Source: UTCFX2 sp963788305
Lineage (GTDB): Bacteria > Chloroflexota > Anaerolineae > Anaerolineales > UBA4823
NCBI GenBank assembly: GCA_963788305.1
Contig: CAWBGK010000009.1
Coordinates: 1-64,000, forward strand
Length of the DNA: 64,000 nucleotides
Reading direction: 5' to 3'
The notes under the pieces were generated by a model. It was not told where the DNA came from. It did not search any database and worked only from the letters and a program-made list of their open reading frames with translations. Of this stretch, positions 19,302-29,356 are shown piece after piece (positions within the stretch are counted from its first letter, which is position 1; each line of letters starts with the position of its first letter). The position numbers and the translations under genes were made by a program.

Positions 19302-19594
19302 AGGTTGCTCCATTCTGATAATTAGTATGTAGATTATTTTGATTGAGAATTACTTAATCGGGTGAAAAATAATGTTGGTATTAGAGATCGCAGGATTTGT
19401 CGTTTTTACACAATAACTTTTACAGCAATTACCGAATACGACGATCCAACTTGTTTATAAAGATAAAATTCTATTCGGTCAAGTGACAAATGTCACCTTA
19501 GCTCATTGGTTATTCCAATGCTAAAAAGCAAAGATTTGTGCTTTGCTTGAGATTGATATACAATTGTCAAAAGGAAGTTATATCGAATGGTGTT
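19302..19594. promoter_or_regulatory. Intergenic region with minus-strand terminator and small inverted repeat
   Basis: Between the saccharopine-dehydrogenase-like start and the small ORF. Arms 19526-19533 and 19541-19548 form an eight-base stem (AAGCAAAG/CTTTGCTT) that on the minus strand ends in TTTTT, a likely terminator for the regulator genes. GTGAC-AAAT-GTCAC (19483-19496) is a compact inverted repeat that could be an operator. Nothing else stands out. Confidence 0.5.
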
Positions 19595-19771
19595 TTATGA
19601 TTTGTAGACAAATGTTTTGTAAAATTGGTGTGATTTATTTCTTATACCATTCTTCCTCTTCAATTGAAAAGATAATGTAGCCAAAAGCGTATCCTTTTGG
19701 GCCGCTTGGGGATGAACATCTCCCCACAAAAATTTAAAATATCGGCGTAGCTCGTGATCGATATTAGTCAT
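19595..19771 (-). CDS. Small hypothetical protein, 58 residues
   Basis: An ATG at 19771 with AGGA six bases upstream opens 58 codons (MTNIDHELRRYFKFLWGDVH...). It begins 15 bases after the stop of the receiver-domain gene and ends before a terminator, so it fits as the last gene of that unit. The product is basic, with no membrane segment and no family that I recognise. Evidence rests on the ribosome binding site and position only; it could be non-coding. Confidence 0.4.
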   Translation of the reverse strand: MTNIDHELRRYFKFLWGDVHPQAAQKDTLLATLSFQLKRKNGIRNKSHQFYKTFVYKS

Positions 19772-19786
19772 CTTAATTCCTAATAT

Positions 19787-20134
19787 TTAACCATTTCTAA
19801 TCACTGAAAGAAGGTTTTCTGGTGATTTTACTTTTGTTGCAAATCCATCGACCATAGTGAGAAGCGGGTTCTGTCTGGAGTATTGAGGACCTAACATAAC
19901 GATAATGCGAACCCCTGGAAATAATTCGCGAATCAACGTAATTGAGTTTTTATCTCGATGTCCTAATAAATCGCTGTCCAGAATAACCAGGTCTGGATAA
20001 ATAATTTCTTTTATAGTTAACAATTCGGACATATCTTCGGCTTCTCCAACAACAACCCAACCATACTGTTGTTCAAGGAGCACTCGTAATGCATGTCTTA
20101 CTCTAGAACTACCATCCGCCAATATAATATTCAT
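19787..20134 (-). CDS. Single-domain response regulator (receiver only)
   Basis: 115 residues, just a CheY-like receiver domain. The phospho-accepting Asp is in LVILDSDLL (about residue 52). The usual early acidic pair is reduced to ILADGSS and the conserved Lys may be in FATKVKSPENL, so acidic-pocket geometry is partly degenerate. There is no output domain. It lies behind a terminator downstream of the LuxR-type regulator and may act as a phosphate sink or protein-interaction switch for the adjacent kinase. Confidence 0.8.
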   Translation of the reverse strand: MNIILADGSSRVRHALRVLLEQQYGWVVVGEAEDMSELLTIKEIIYPDLVILDSDLLGHRDKNSITLIRELFPGVRIIVMLGPQYSRQNPLLTMVDGFATKVKSPENLLSVIRNG

Positions 20135-20163
20135 CGTGTTTTCTCAACAATATTAATAATATG

Positions 20164-20200
20164 AAAACTCTCCTGCCACAACATGCAAGTGGAGAGTTTT
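20164..20200 (-). terminator. Hairpin terminator after the LuxR-type regulator
   Basis: Arms AAAACTCTCC (20164-20173) and GGAGAGTTTT (20191-20200) with a 17-base loop, located 24 bases past the regulator stop. Confidence 0.65.
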
Positions 20201-20223
20201 ATCAATAGCCAGCAGGAGTATTT

Positions 20224-20889
20224 TTATTGATTGCTGATCAATTTATGTTTAATAGCAAGGGAAATCGCTTCAGCACGGTTGCTTACATTCAATTTCGAGA
20301 GGATATTACTCACATGCACCTTTACCGTGGCTCGGCTAACAAATATTTTCTCTGCAATTTCTGGATTATTCAATCCTTTTGCCATCAAAGCAAGGACTTC
20401 ACGTTCTCTCCTGGTCAAATCTCTTCCGAGGGTATCAACTTCATCTCTTCGGATGAGTGATTGGACAGCTTCGGGGGACAGTGTAGGTCTGCCAGCATAT
20501 GCTGCCCGGATCGCATCTGCCAAATCGTCCCCGGAGATATTCTTCAGCAAATAGCTGATTGCTCCTGCTTGAAGGGCGTCCTGTACTAATTCTTTATCTT
20601 GAAAGCTGGTCAACGCAATTACCTGGATTTCAGGCCAATTTTTATGAACCAGATGGGTTGCTGCCACGCCTCCAAGTTCCGGCATAATCAAATCCATTAA
20701 AACGATATCTGGACGAAGCTGGTCGCACAGAATCATCGCATCCTTACCGTCCCGAGCCTCGCCCACAACCTCTATATCGGGTTGATTTTTTAGGAATGAC
20801 ACAAGACCCTTTCGGACCATAGCGTGGTCATCGACAATTACGATGCGAATCAGGTGAGCTTCCTGCATTACGTCTTTTGGATCAATCAT
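20224..20889 (-). CDS. LuxR/NarL-family response regulator
   Basis: 221 residues from the ATG at 20889, which overlaps the kinase stop (ATGATTGA). Receiver domain: acidic residues in IVIVDDHAMVRKG, phospho-Asp in DIVLMDLIMPE, Thr/Ser and Lys in ALTSFQD and YLLKN. Output: NarL-type helix-turn-helix, LTRREREVLALMAKGLNNPEIAEKIF with recognition helix SRATVKVHVSNILSKL. It is the cognate partner of the overlapping HisKA_3 kinase and would bind promoters after phosphorylation; targets are unknown. Confidence 0.93.
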   Translation of the reverse strand: MIDPKDVMQEAHLIRIVIVDDHAMVRKGLVSFLKNQPDIEVVGEARDGKDAMILCDQLRPDIVLMDLIMPELGGVAATHLVHKNWPEIQVIALTSFQDKELVQDALQAGAISYLLKNISGDDLADAIRAAYAGRPTLSPEAVQSLIRRDEVDTLGRDLTRREREVLALMAKGLNNPEIAEKIFVSRATVKVHVSNILSKLNVSNRAEAISLAIKHKLISNQ

Positions 20890-23800
20890 GATTGTCTTCT
20901 TTCCATACAATTTGTACACTTGTCCCATTTCCGTTTTGACTTTGAATATTAACTTCAGCTCCAATGGAAGCTGCACGCTCTCGCATAATATTTAAACCAA
21001 GATGATCTGAAGAAATATGCTCTGGATTAAATCCTCTACCGTTATCGTTCACGTATAATTCGATAACTTCACTCTGAGGGGCATAAGGGATCGAACTAGT
21101 TCCACCAACTTTTTTTAAGATAATGGAAATTTCTGTAGCTCGAGCATGTTTCAACGCATTGTTTAACGCCTCCTGTGCCATTCGGTAAAGAGCGATATGA
21201 ACATCTGGCGGTAATTCAGAATATCCATTTGTGGTTACTGTAATTGGGATGCCTTCCCGACCGGTGGCGGCTTCAGCTAGCTGGCGGAGCAAATCTTCCA
21301 GATGCGATTCTATCAGCGCTGAAGGCCTTAATTCCATCAATAATGTTCTCATCTCAGCCAGGGCTCCTCGATTAAGCTGGCGGAGTTCAGTTAAAAGCTC
21401 CTGCCCTTCTACAGGATTCGATTCTAGAACACTTGGAAGTGCCTCGGCGATTAAACTAGCTGAAAAAAGTGATTGAGTAACGGCATCATGAAGCTCACGT
21501 GCCAGTCGATTTCTTTCCTCGGTGATGGCAATTTCGTGCGTTTGCTCGAAAATTTGAGCGTTCTTTATCGCCAGGGCAGCGCGCTGGGCGAGTAAGATCA
21601 ATCGATTTAACTCTTCAGGTGTTATGTGATGAGGTTTGACAAAATCAGCACTAAATACGCCAAATACCTCTCCACCAACCTTAATCGGTACCTGCATCAG
21701 GGAGCAAATGTTCTCTGGGCCAGTGATATCTTGTCTGACGCGTGGATCTGCAAAAGTGTCTTGAATTATTACAGGTTCACCGGTTTGAGCAACAACCCCA
21801 ACAACTCCGTTCCCAATGTCGGTCGAGAGTTTTGATATCGTTTCGGGGAAAAAACCAAATGCAACCCGAATATTCAGTCTTTTCTTTTCATCGTCAAGAA
21901 CAAATAATGTTCCTTTGTCTGCTTTTAAAGCTTAATGGCTGCTTCAACCAGCGCTTCTAAGACTTGATCCAACTCGAGATTTCGGTAAATGGTTTCATCA
22001 GCACTGTAAAGTGCTTCGAGTTCCTGTCGGCGAATATCGATTTCTTGCGTCCTTTCTTGAACCAATTCCTCCAGTTGACGGCTGCGGTTTTCAACACTTC
22101 GTACACGCATTCGATATCCAGCGAAGAAAATTGACATCCCGATCATAGCAGCCACCAACTTAAACCAGATAGTTTGCCATACAGGAGGAATGACGCGGAT
22201 ATTTATTGATTTTCCTTCTTCATTCCAGACCCCATCATTATTTGATGCCTTTATGTGAAGTTGATAATTTCCTCCAGGAAGGTTTGTATACCTGCCAAAA
22301 TTCCTGGTTCCCACATAATTCCAATCGTAGTCGAAATATTCCAGCTTGTATGCATACTCATTATTTTCAGGCTGAATAAAATTGAGACTTGCAAATTCAA
22401 AATCGAAAGAATTTTTGGGCCAACGGGATACAACTTCTTCTTGCAATTCAAATCCAGAGCCTTTATTATTAGATTGGCCATTTAATTGTAAGGAAATCAA
22501 TTCGACAGGGGGACGAATAGTGTTATCTCGGATTTCCGTCGGGATGAATGCAGTGACGCCATTAATTCCGCCAAAAAAAAGTTCTCCATTCGGAGCTTTA
22601 TCATAAGCGTACGAATTAAACTCGTTGTCCTGAAGCCCATCTTTTGCAGTATAAACCTGAAAAATCTCCAACTCAGGATTGAATTTCACCAAGCCTTTAT
22701 TCGTGCTCATCCAGAGTAATTTCTGATTATCTGGTAGGATCCCGTAAATCGTCTCATTTGGCAGTCCATCCTTTTCATGAAATATTCGCATCTCCCCGCT
22801 GTTTGGATCGTACCGGACCAATCCTTTCCCAACTGTGCCAATCCATAGCATTCTTTGGGAATCCTCATATATTGATAGGATATTCATGTCAGAAAGCGCA
22901 TGTTTTTGATCGGCTGCGCCGCCAATAGACTTTAAATTCCCTGTTTAACGGGTCGAAGAGTGAAAGGCCAGCATGTGTTCCGATCCAAAAAAGACCATCG
23001 CTGGATGTAAATATTGTATTGATCCGATTATTGTTTGAATACCCCAACTCTTCAGCGTTAGATGAGAACTGAGCAAATTCATTTGTTTTCGGCATAAAAA
23101 GGTTTAGACCTTTGTTCGTACCGATCCAAAGGTCGCCTATCTCGTCTTCGACAATTATGGAAACATAATCAGCGCTGATACTTTTCGAATTTTCTGGATC
23201 ATTCTGATATCGTTCTAAAACACCTACATCAGGGTTGAAACGATTCAGACCTGCCCCTCCAATTCCAATCCAAAAATCTCCATTTTTTCTTTTGTGAATT
23301 GCCTGAATGTTGTTTGCCGAGAGGCTCGAAGGATCATCTGGATCGTGCTGAAAATGAGTAAATTGACCAGTTTTTCGATCGACATGATCTAAGCCGTTAT
23401 CTGTTCCAATCCAGAGGTTTTCGCCGTCATGTAGGATCGACCATACGGCATTATTGATTAAGCTGTGCTCCACATTAAATTTTGAACGATAGTGAATAAA
23501 ATATTGGGCTAATGGATCAATTTTAGATAGCCCACCACCAAATGTGCCTATCCAGAGAGATCCAGCGTTATCTTGAAAAATATCATAAACATAATCTGTG
23601 CTGAGGCTGTGTAGGTATCCAGTCTCATTTGAATATTGTATCCATTCACCAGTGATTGGATCAAATTGGAATAATCCGGCTCCCCACGTGCCTATCCAGA
23701 ATCTTCCATAACGATCCTGAAAGAGAGATGTTAATATGTGGCTACCTGAAGTTGATGTTTGAGTTTTTTTCGGCTCAAAGGTCAAATGTTCAAAATGGTC

Positions 23801-24640
23801 TTGATCTTTTGTGATACGATTAATGCCACCACCTTCAGTCGAAAACCAAAGATTTCCAGAACGATCTTCCAGGATATCCGATATTCTGTTATGGCTGATG
23901 CTGTCTTGATCTTCCGGATTGTTTTGGAAGGTCACAAAAAATTTTGTGGCTGGAATCCATTTCAGTAATCCGTCCGATGTTCCAAACCAAAAGTTTCCAC
24001 CCAAATCCTGATAAATCGCATTCGCTCTGCTTTGAAGAAACATTTCGGGGAAACCAGGTTCCTCGCTGAAATGTTTAAAAATTCCGTTTATTGGATCGAA
24101 TTGATCAATTCCATTTTCCGTACCTAACCATATAATTCCACTTCTGTCTTGGAATATTTCGAAGATGATATTTCCAGAGACGCAGTTTACATCCGTTGAA
24201 TTGTGAGTGTAATGAGTGAATAAACCAGTCTGAATATCGAGGCGGTCAAGCCCACCACCTTGAGTACCTATCCAAAGTTTCCCAGAATTATCGGAAATCA
24301 GTGAATATACCCAATTCGAGCTTAAGCTGTTAATGTCATCCGGATCATTTTTATATACCAGGAAATTCCTGCCATCGAAACGATTTAAACCATCCTGCGT
24401 CCCAAACCACATGAAACCCTTTGCATCTTGAGCGATCGCATTCACTACGCTCATAGAGAGACCTTGATCAGCTGAAAAACGCTCAAAACGAAGATCTGAA
24501 CCCGGCATCCAGGGTGGAGCGTGTTCTCGAGCAGATCCAGTTTGCTCCGGTTGGATAGATTTAGCGTTTACGTGTGAATTGAAATGAAACCCAATAATTA
24601 ATATGAATAAAGAAAAAAAACTCACGATAATTCTGTGCAT
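20882..24640 (-). CDS. Giant sensor histidine kinase: 14 two-component propeller repeats, Y_Y_Y, GAF, HisKA_3, two frame breaks
   Basis: About 1,250 residues. The ATG at 24640 begins a signal sequence (MHRIIVSFFSLFILIIGF). Then about 14 propeller repeats of the pattern hxxI.qD..G.lWiGT..GGL.rfdp form two sensor propellers, followed by a Y_Y_Y domain (FASLNFIQPENNEYAYKLE), one membrane helix (WFKLVAAMIGMSIFFAGY), a short coiled coil, GAF, the HisKA_3 H-box ERNRLARELHDAVTQSLFS and a HATPase (NNALKHA, NDNGRGF, GLNIMRERA). Frame breaks: near 22903 (five A instead of four) and near 21928 (one A missing). The architecture matches periplasmic polysaccharide or nutrient sensors. It overlaps its response regulator. 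Confidence 0.88.
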
Positions 24641-24956
24641 TTTTTGTTCCAATAGATCGCACTTTCCCCTAAAAGTATATATCAAAACTGGATAAGAGTA
24701 TTGAGAAATTTCGATAAATGGATGGATAAACAGGCGTAATTAATTTATCCACCCATTTTTACTGATGTCCCTAACAACAAGGCTCGGAAAAGAAGCAGCC
24801 TTTATGGTTATAATACAAAATGCGCACTTATAAAGAGTGTTCAGAATCGAATATTTTGGCATCCAACATCAACGGAAATTGTCCGCAACCGTTGCTTCAG
24901 ATTTAAATTGTAGCTGCTAAGCGATGTAAAAAAGGTGAAGCTGAATGGAGGAAGAA
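24641..24956. promoter_or_regulatory. Divergent control region with long hairpin and -10 box
   Basis: Arms 24716-24730 and 24744-24758 pair over 15 positions with one mismatch (TGGATAAA core) around a 13-base loop. It is not behind any gene on either strand, so it may be an operator or leader structure. On the plus strand TATAAT at 24809-24814 is a candidate -10 for the DUF3160 gene, giving a leader of about 135 bases. Confidence 0.35.
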
Positions 24957-27650
24957 ATGAGAAAACGAGATTGGACCTTCAGACTGGTCATTCTAGCGGT
25001 TTTGGCGACCATGTCATGTAATCTACTCCATCGCTTACCAGGGAGTATAAACGAAACTTCCCCAACTACGGAAGGAAAGTCAATAACTCTCGAGCCTCAA
25101 TCTTCCTTTGAACCGGCGAAACCAACTGCGGAAGAGCAACATTCGATAGTTCCATTAAGCCAGGGGCCATTGTTTGCCGTATTCGAAGAATCACCGGGGA
25201 AACAGCCGCATTGATTCAGCAAGAAAAAATCGCTTCAGACTTAAGTAATGTGAGAAATTCATTCCTGCTTTCTAGTGAGATTATTAATAGAATTGTGGAA
25301 GATGGTTTTGTTGTTACAAAAGGGAATGAGCTTGAATTCTTCGGATTGTATGAGAAAGCTCGCTATGATAACCAGCCGATATTCATCACCAGCGATTCGT
25401 TGCTTCATTCATATCATCTCATGTTCGATAAGTCGCTGCGTGTAGCAGAAGAATTTCATTTCATACCATTGTTGAATCACCTCAATCAAGCAATGGTAGC
25501 GAAGAGTGACGAAATATATAATCAACTGCGCGGCACTTCATGGGAAGATGCAGCTAAGCGGAATGTTGCTTATTTCTCTGTCGCCAATCTTCTTTTGGAT
25601 GAAAATGCTGCAGTCCCCGAGTATTCCAAGGATCTTGTTAATGCCGAACTCGCATTAATTAATACTGCGTCTGGGATACAACAATCACCGATATTCACGG
25701 GACTTGACAATGGAGAAGATTACACTCAATATATTCCACGAGGTCATTACACACGGAACGACGCCTTAAAATCATATTTTAAAAGCATGATGTGGTATGG
25801 TCGGATGGCTTTTCGGTTGAAAGGTCGGGACCTGGAAATTGGAAAGGCTGAAACACGCTCTGCAATTTTGCTCGTCCATGCTTTGCGGAATACACAAGTT
25901 GATGGACGTGCGGCAATTCAAGCCTGGGCGGATTTGTATGCGCCAACCGTTTTTTTTGTCGGAAGGAGCGACGATTTAACGGTAATCCAATACGGGGATG
26001 TATTAGACTTTATCTATGGAAATGATTATCAGCTTCAGGATTTAACCGATGAAGAAAAGCTGAATAATTTCATCGGCCTTGCAGAAACATTACCTCCGCC
26101 GAAAATATTAGGCATGGTTATTCAGGATAGTGAAGATGAAGAACAGGTGACGAAAGGATTGCGTTTCATGGGGCAAAGGTTCGTGCCTGACGCTTATATT
26201 TTTCGACAGCTGATCTATCGAAATGTTGGTACCCGAGATAATCGTAGAGGATTGCCAAGGGGTTTGGATTTATTCGCTGCAATGGGTTCTGATCGAGCTT
26301 ACATGCTTCTTGAACAGATGGGGGATATAAATTATGAGAATTACCCATCCCAAATGGAAAAAGTTCGTTCATGGATATCGAACCTCACAGTTCCAGAATG
26401 GACGGATACGCTAAACAATGCGTGGCTGTATTCATTTTTCCCCCTGCTTCAAGCGCCAGGTGATGGATATCCTGATTTTATGCGCTCCGAATCCTGGATG
26501 GACAAACAATTGAATACTACTCTGGGAAGCTGGGCAGAATTGAAACACGACACAATATTATATGCCAAGCAAGTATATGCCGAGATGGGAGGTGGCCCTC
26601 CACCCCCACCTCCCTTGCCTCCGAGAGGATATGTGGAACCTGTACCAGAGTTTTATAACCGTCTGGCTGGATTGACTGCTATGACCAGAACAGGATTAGA
26701 AAGCAGAGGGCTTCTCAGCAAACCAGACCGAGAGGGTTTGGGGCGATTGGAAGACTTAGCGAGAGCATGCCAGGCAATGGCTGAAAAAGAACTTCGCGGT
26801 GAAGCCCTAACGGATAGCGAATACGAGCGAATTCGCTATTACGGAGGTGAGCTCGAAAAACTTGTGATCCTTTCAGCTGATATGGATGTTCAAGAAGAAG
26901 GAGTTGGCACTCCAGTAGATATGGCAGAAGACCAACAAGCAGCTGTTATTGCTGACGTAGCTACAGATCCAGATCCTTCTGGATCTGGTCAAAGCGCTCC
27001 TGTTGTCCTGGAAGTTGGGGTTGGTCGGATCAATGAGATTTATGTCACTGTCCCTGTTGTAGATGTTGACGGGAAGACAATACTCCAGCTAGCAAAAGGC
27101 GGTGTGTTTTCTTATTACGAATTCAGCTGGCCGGTGGATGACCGTCTCACCGATGAAAAATGGCGCCAAATGCTTGAAGCTGGTAAAGCACCTGAGACAC
27201 TTCCCTGGGTTATAAGCTTTTTCATTGAAGGTCCTGCATATGCAGATCTGGTGGATGGCGTGACAACATTCGAGAAGGATGTGACTTATTCCTATTGGGA
27301 TCCGATCAACTCAATTGAAAACCTATCACCCTGCTCAGGAAAATTATCGCTCAGAATTGTCAGGATTGAGTCTACAAAAACAATACATTGGGCATACATT
27401 GATGCATGTAAATTTTAGATCGGTAGACCTTCAATCTCCTGACCGTGCGGTCGTAACTGTCCGGGAAAGATGGATCGACAAGCTTTATTCCTTTTCAAGT
27501 GATTTCCCGAATTATGATGAACTGGTGATTGGCGAACGTGGTCCGTACGACCTTGATGTGACCTATAATTTGGAGAGAGTCACCGAGTCCTGGGGTGTTA
27601 TCTGGAAGGTTACCCAAGCACAATACGCGAATCAACCACCCGGATGGTAA
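24957..27650 (+). CDS. DUF3160 family lipoprotein-like protein, two frame breaks
   Basis: About 897 residues. The ATG at 24957 is chosen because GGAGG lies five bases upstream; the ATG at 24945 has none. The N-terminus is a hydrophobic signal (RLVILAVLATMSC) with an imperfect lipobox, then a Ser/Thr/Glu-rich linker. The DUF3160 domain follows (FFGLYEKARYDNQPIFITSDS and YFKSMMWYGRMAFRL). Frame breaks near 25201 and near 27312. The second lies between YWDPIN and QLKTYHPAQENYRSELSGL, where the frame leads into a final domain of about 110 residues (SPDRAVVTVRERW, RGPYDLDVTYNLER). That tail resembles the SnoaL/ARC6-IMS-like domains often seen at the end of such proteins. A proline run (GGGPPPPPPLPP) lies at about residue 545. 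Function unknown; likely on the outside of the cell. Confidence 0.8.
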
Positions 27651-27664
27651 TGAATTCAATATTG

Positions 27665-29356
27665 ATGACGGCCAGAAGAATTATCCAACCTGCAACGAAG
27701 AGTTCGAAAGAAATATCTTGCTTGGTTTCTATTATTGATAATTTTTCCATCTCAAAGCAGCAGTTTAATGTCCTCGCTTGCTAGTGGTGATAACCAAAAC
27801 AGTACCTCATGGTTATACTTGAGAGATGGAAGTATTCCCAACCGCCAAAATGACCTGACAGAACTCTTAATTGTGGGGGACATCATGCTGGGCCGTGGAA
27901 TTTTGTCAGATTATCAACCTTTCCAACATGTTACTCAAAAGCTAAATCAGTCAGAATTCTTATATGGGAATCTAGAAGGAGCAATATCATCAAAAAATGT
28001 TTCGGTATCAACAAGTGGTAGATCGATGGAAGAAAATCCATTCAGAATTACTTTAAATCCCGAGGCAGCGCGAAGTCTTGAGAATGCAGGTTTCGATCTC
28101 GTCTCATTGGCAAACAATCACAGCCTTGATGAAGGACAAGCTGGATTGGAGAATACTGCGGCCATCCTTTCTGGGAGCGGGATCTATGTAATTGGCTCGG
28201 GAAAGAATATCCAAGAAGCACATCGGGCTTTCATCAAAGAGATAGGTGGAATTCAAGTTGCTTTTCTTGCAATCAACGCGATCCGGACGCCGCGAGATAA
28301 TCAGTTTCGAACAGACGAAAATGAATGGCAGATTGCTGATTGGGATCTCGATCAGATTTCATTGTCGATCCGGGATGCAAAAATCTACTCCGATGCAGTG
28401 GTTGTCATGGTTCACTGGGGAGACGAGAATGAAATTCACGCCAGCTTACCACAAAATGACGCGGCTCAATTTTTGATTGACCAAGGCGCTGATGTTGTTA
28501 TCGGAGTCCATCCTCATGTTGTTCAAGAAACTGCGATATTGGAGAGAAATCAGGACAAAGAACATGTGGGTTTTGTGGCATATAGTTTGGGGAATTTTAT
28601 ATTTGATCAATATGATGAGCTGAACAAGTTCGGCTTGAGCTTGAGGTTGTTATTTGACAAATCCGGGTTAGCTGCAGTAGAAGCGCTGCCATTATTGAGT
28701 GGAGTTCGAACCGAGATGGGTAGAAGGTGTCGATGCACAGAAATTGATTGAAAGGATCAGGCCAGCTCCAAAGAATAATTTCATATCGATGTACCAGAAA
28801 GGATTGCCAACCCATTGAAACTCCAGACAGAGGCATAGAAAAAAGTCCAAGCACTATTCAAATTGATTTGACCGGTGATGGAATTGATGAAATAGTCCAA
28901 TATACAAATTACTCTGTAAAAATATACGAAAATGGGACGCTAAAATGGCAGAGCGATAAGGACTGGATGATTTAGGATATGGCGGCAGGAGATCCTAATA
29001 ATGATGGTCGAAATGAAATTGTCCTGGCATTGAACAAAGAAGATAATTCGGGAGAGCCGAAAAGCCATCCGTTTATTATTGGATATCGAGGGGGAATTTA
29101 TCGGCAAATTTGGGGAGGATCTGCTGTCCGATATCCCATTTTTGAGCTGGAGTTGTTGGATCTGGACAGTGATCGATCTGAAGAATTAGTCGTGCTGGAA
29201 AAACGGACGCATTACCAGAAAGCAGTTACGATCTGGAAATGGAATGGATGGGTTTTCAGTCAGCTTTGGAGCTCCCCTGAAGGTCGCTATGAGGAGTTGA
29301 CGGTATCAAAACCCGGAGAGCGAATTCCTGTGATCTCCGTTGGGAAAATCTGGTGA
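27665..29356 (+). CDS. CapA-like metallophosphoesterase with C-terminal FG-GAP-like repeats; frame breaks and an in-frame TAG
   Basis: Poly-gamma-glutamate-synthesis-type CapA domain: LLIVGDIMLGRG, YGNLEGAI, LVSLANNHSLDEG, VVMVHWGDEN, VVIGVHPHVVQ and YSLGNFIFDQ. An uninterrupted frame starts only at 27735. An ATG at 27665 (15 bases after the preceding stop) plus one frame change near 27715 would add a signal peptide (KKYLAWFLLLIIF), so I place the start there with reservation. Near 28705 and 28807 the frame changes again; the C-terminus then reads IDLTGDGIDEIV, GDPNNDGRNEIVLAL and LDLDSDRSEELVVLE, calcium-type FG-GAP/VCBS-like repeats. A TAG at 28973-28975 interrupts DWMI-DMAAGDP, where Gln or similar is expected. 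Either the sequence has a substitution error or the gene ends early. Probably secreted. Confidence 0.7.

Noticed and set aside
28973..28975. TAG as pyrrolysine in the CapA/FG-GAP gene
   Set aside because: No pyrrolysine genes are in the window and the site lies in a repeat domain with no catalytic role. An error or mutation is much simpler.
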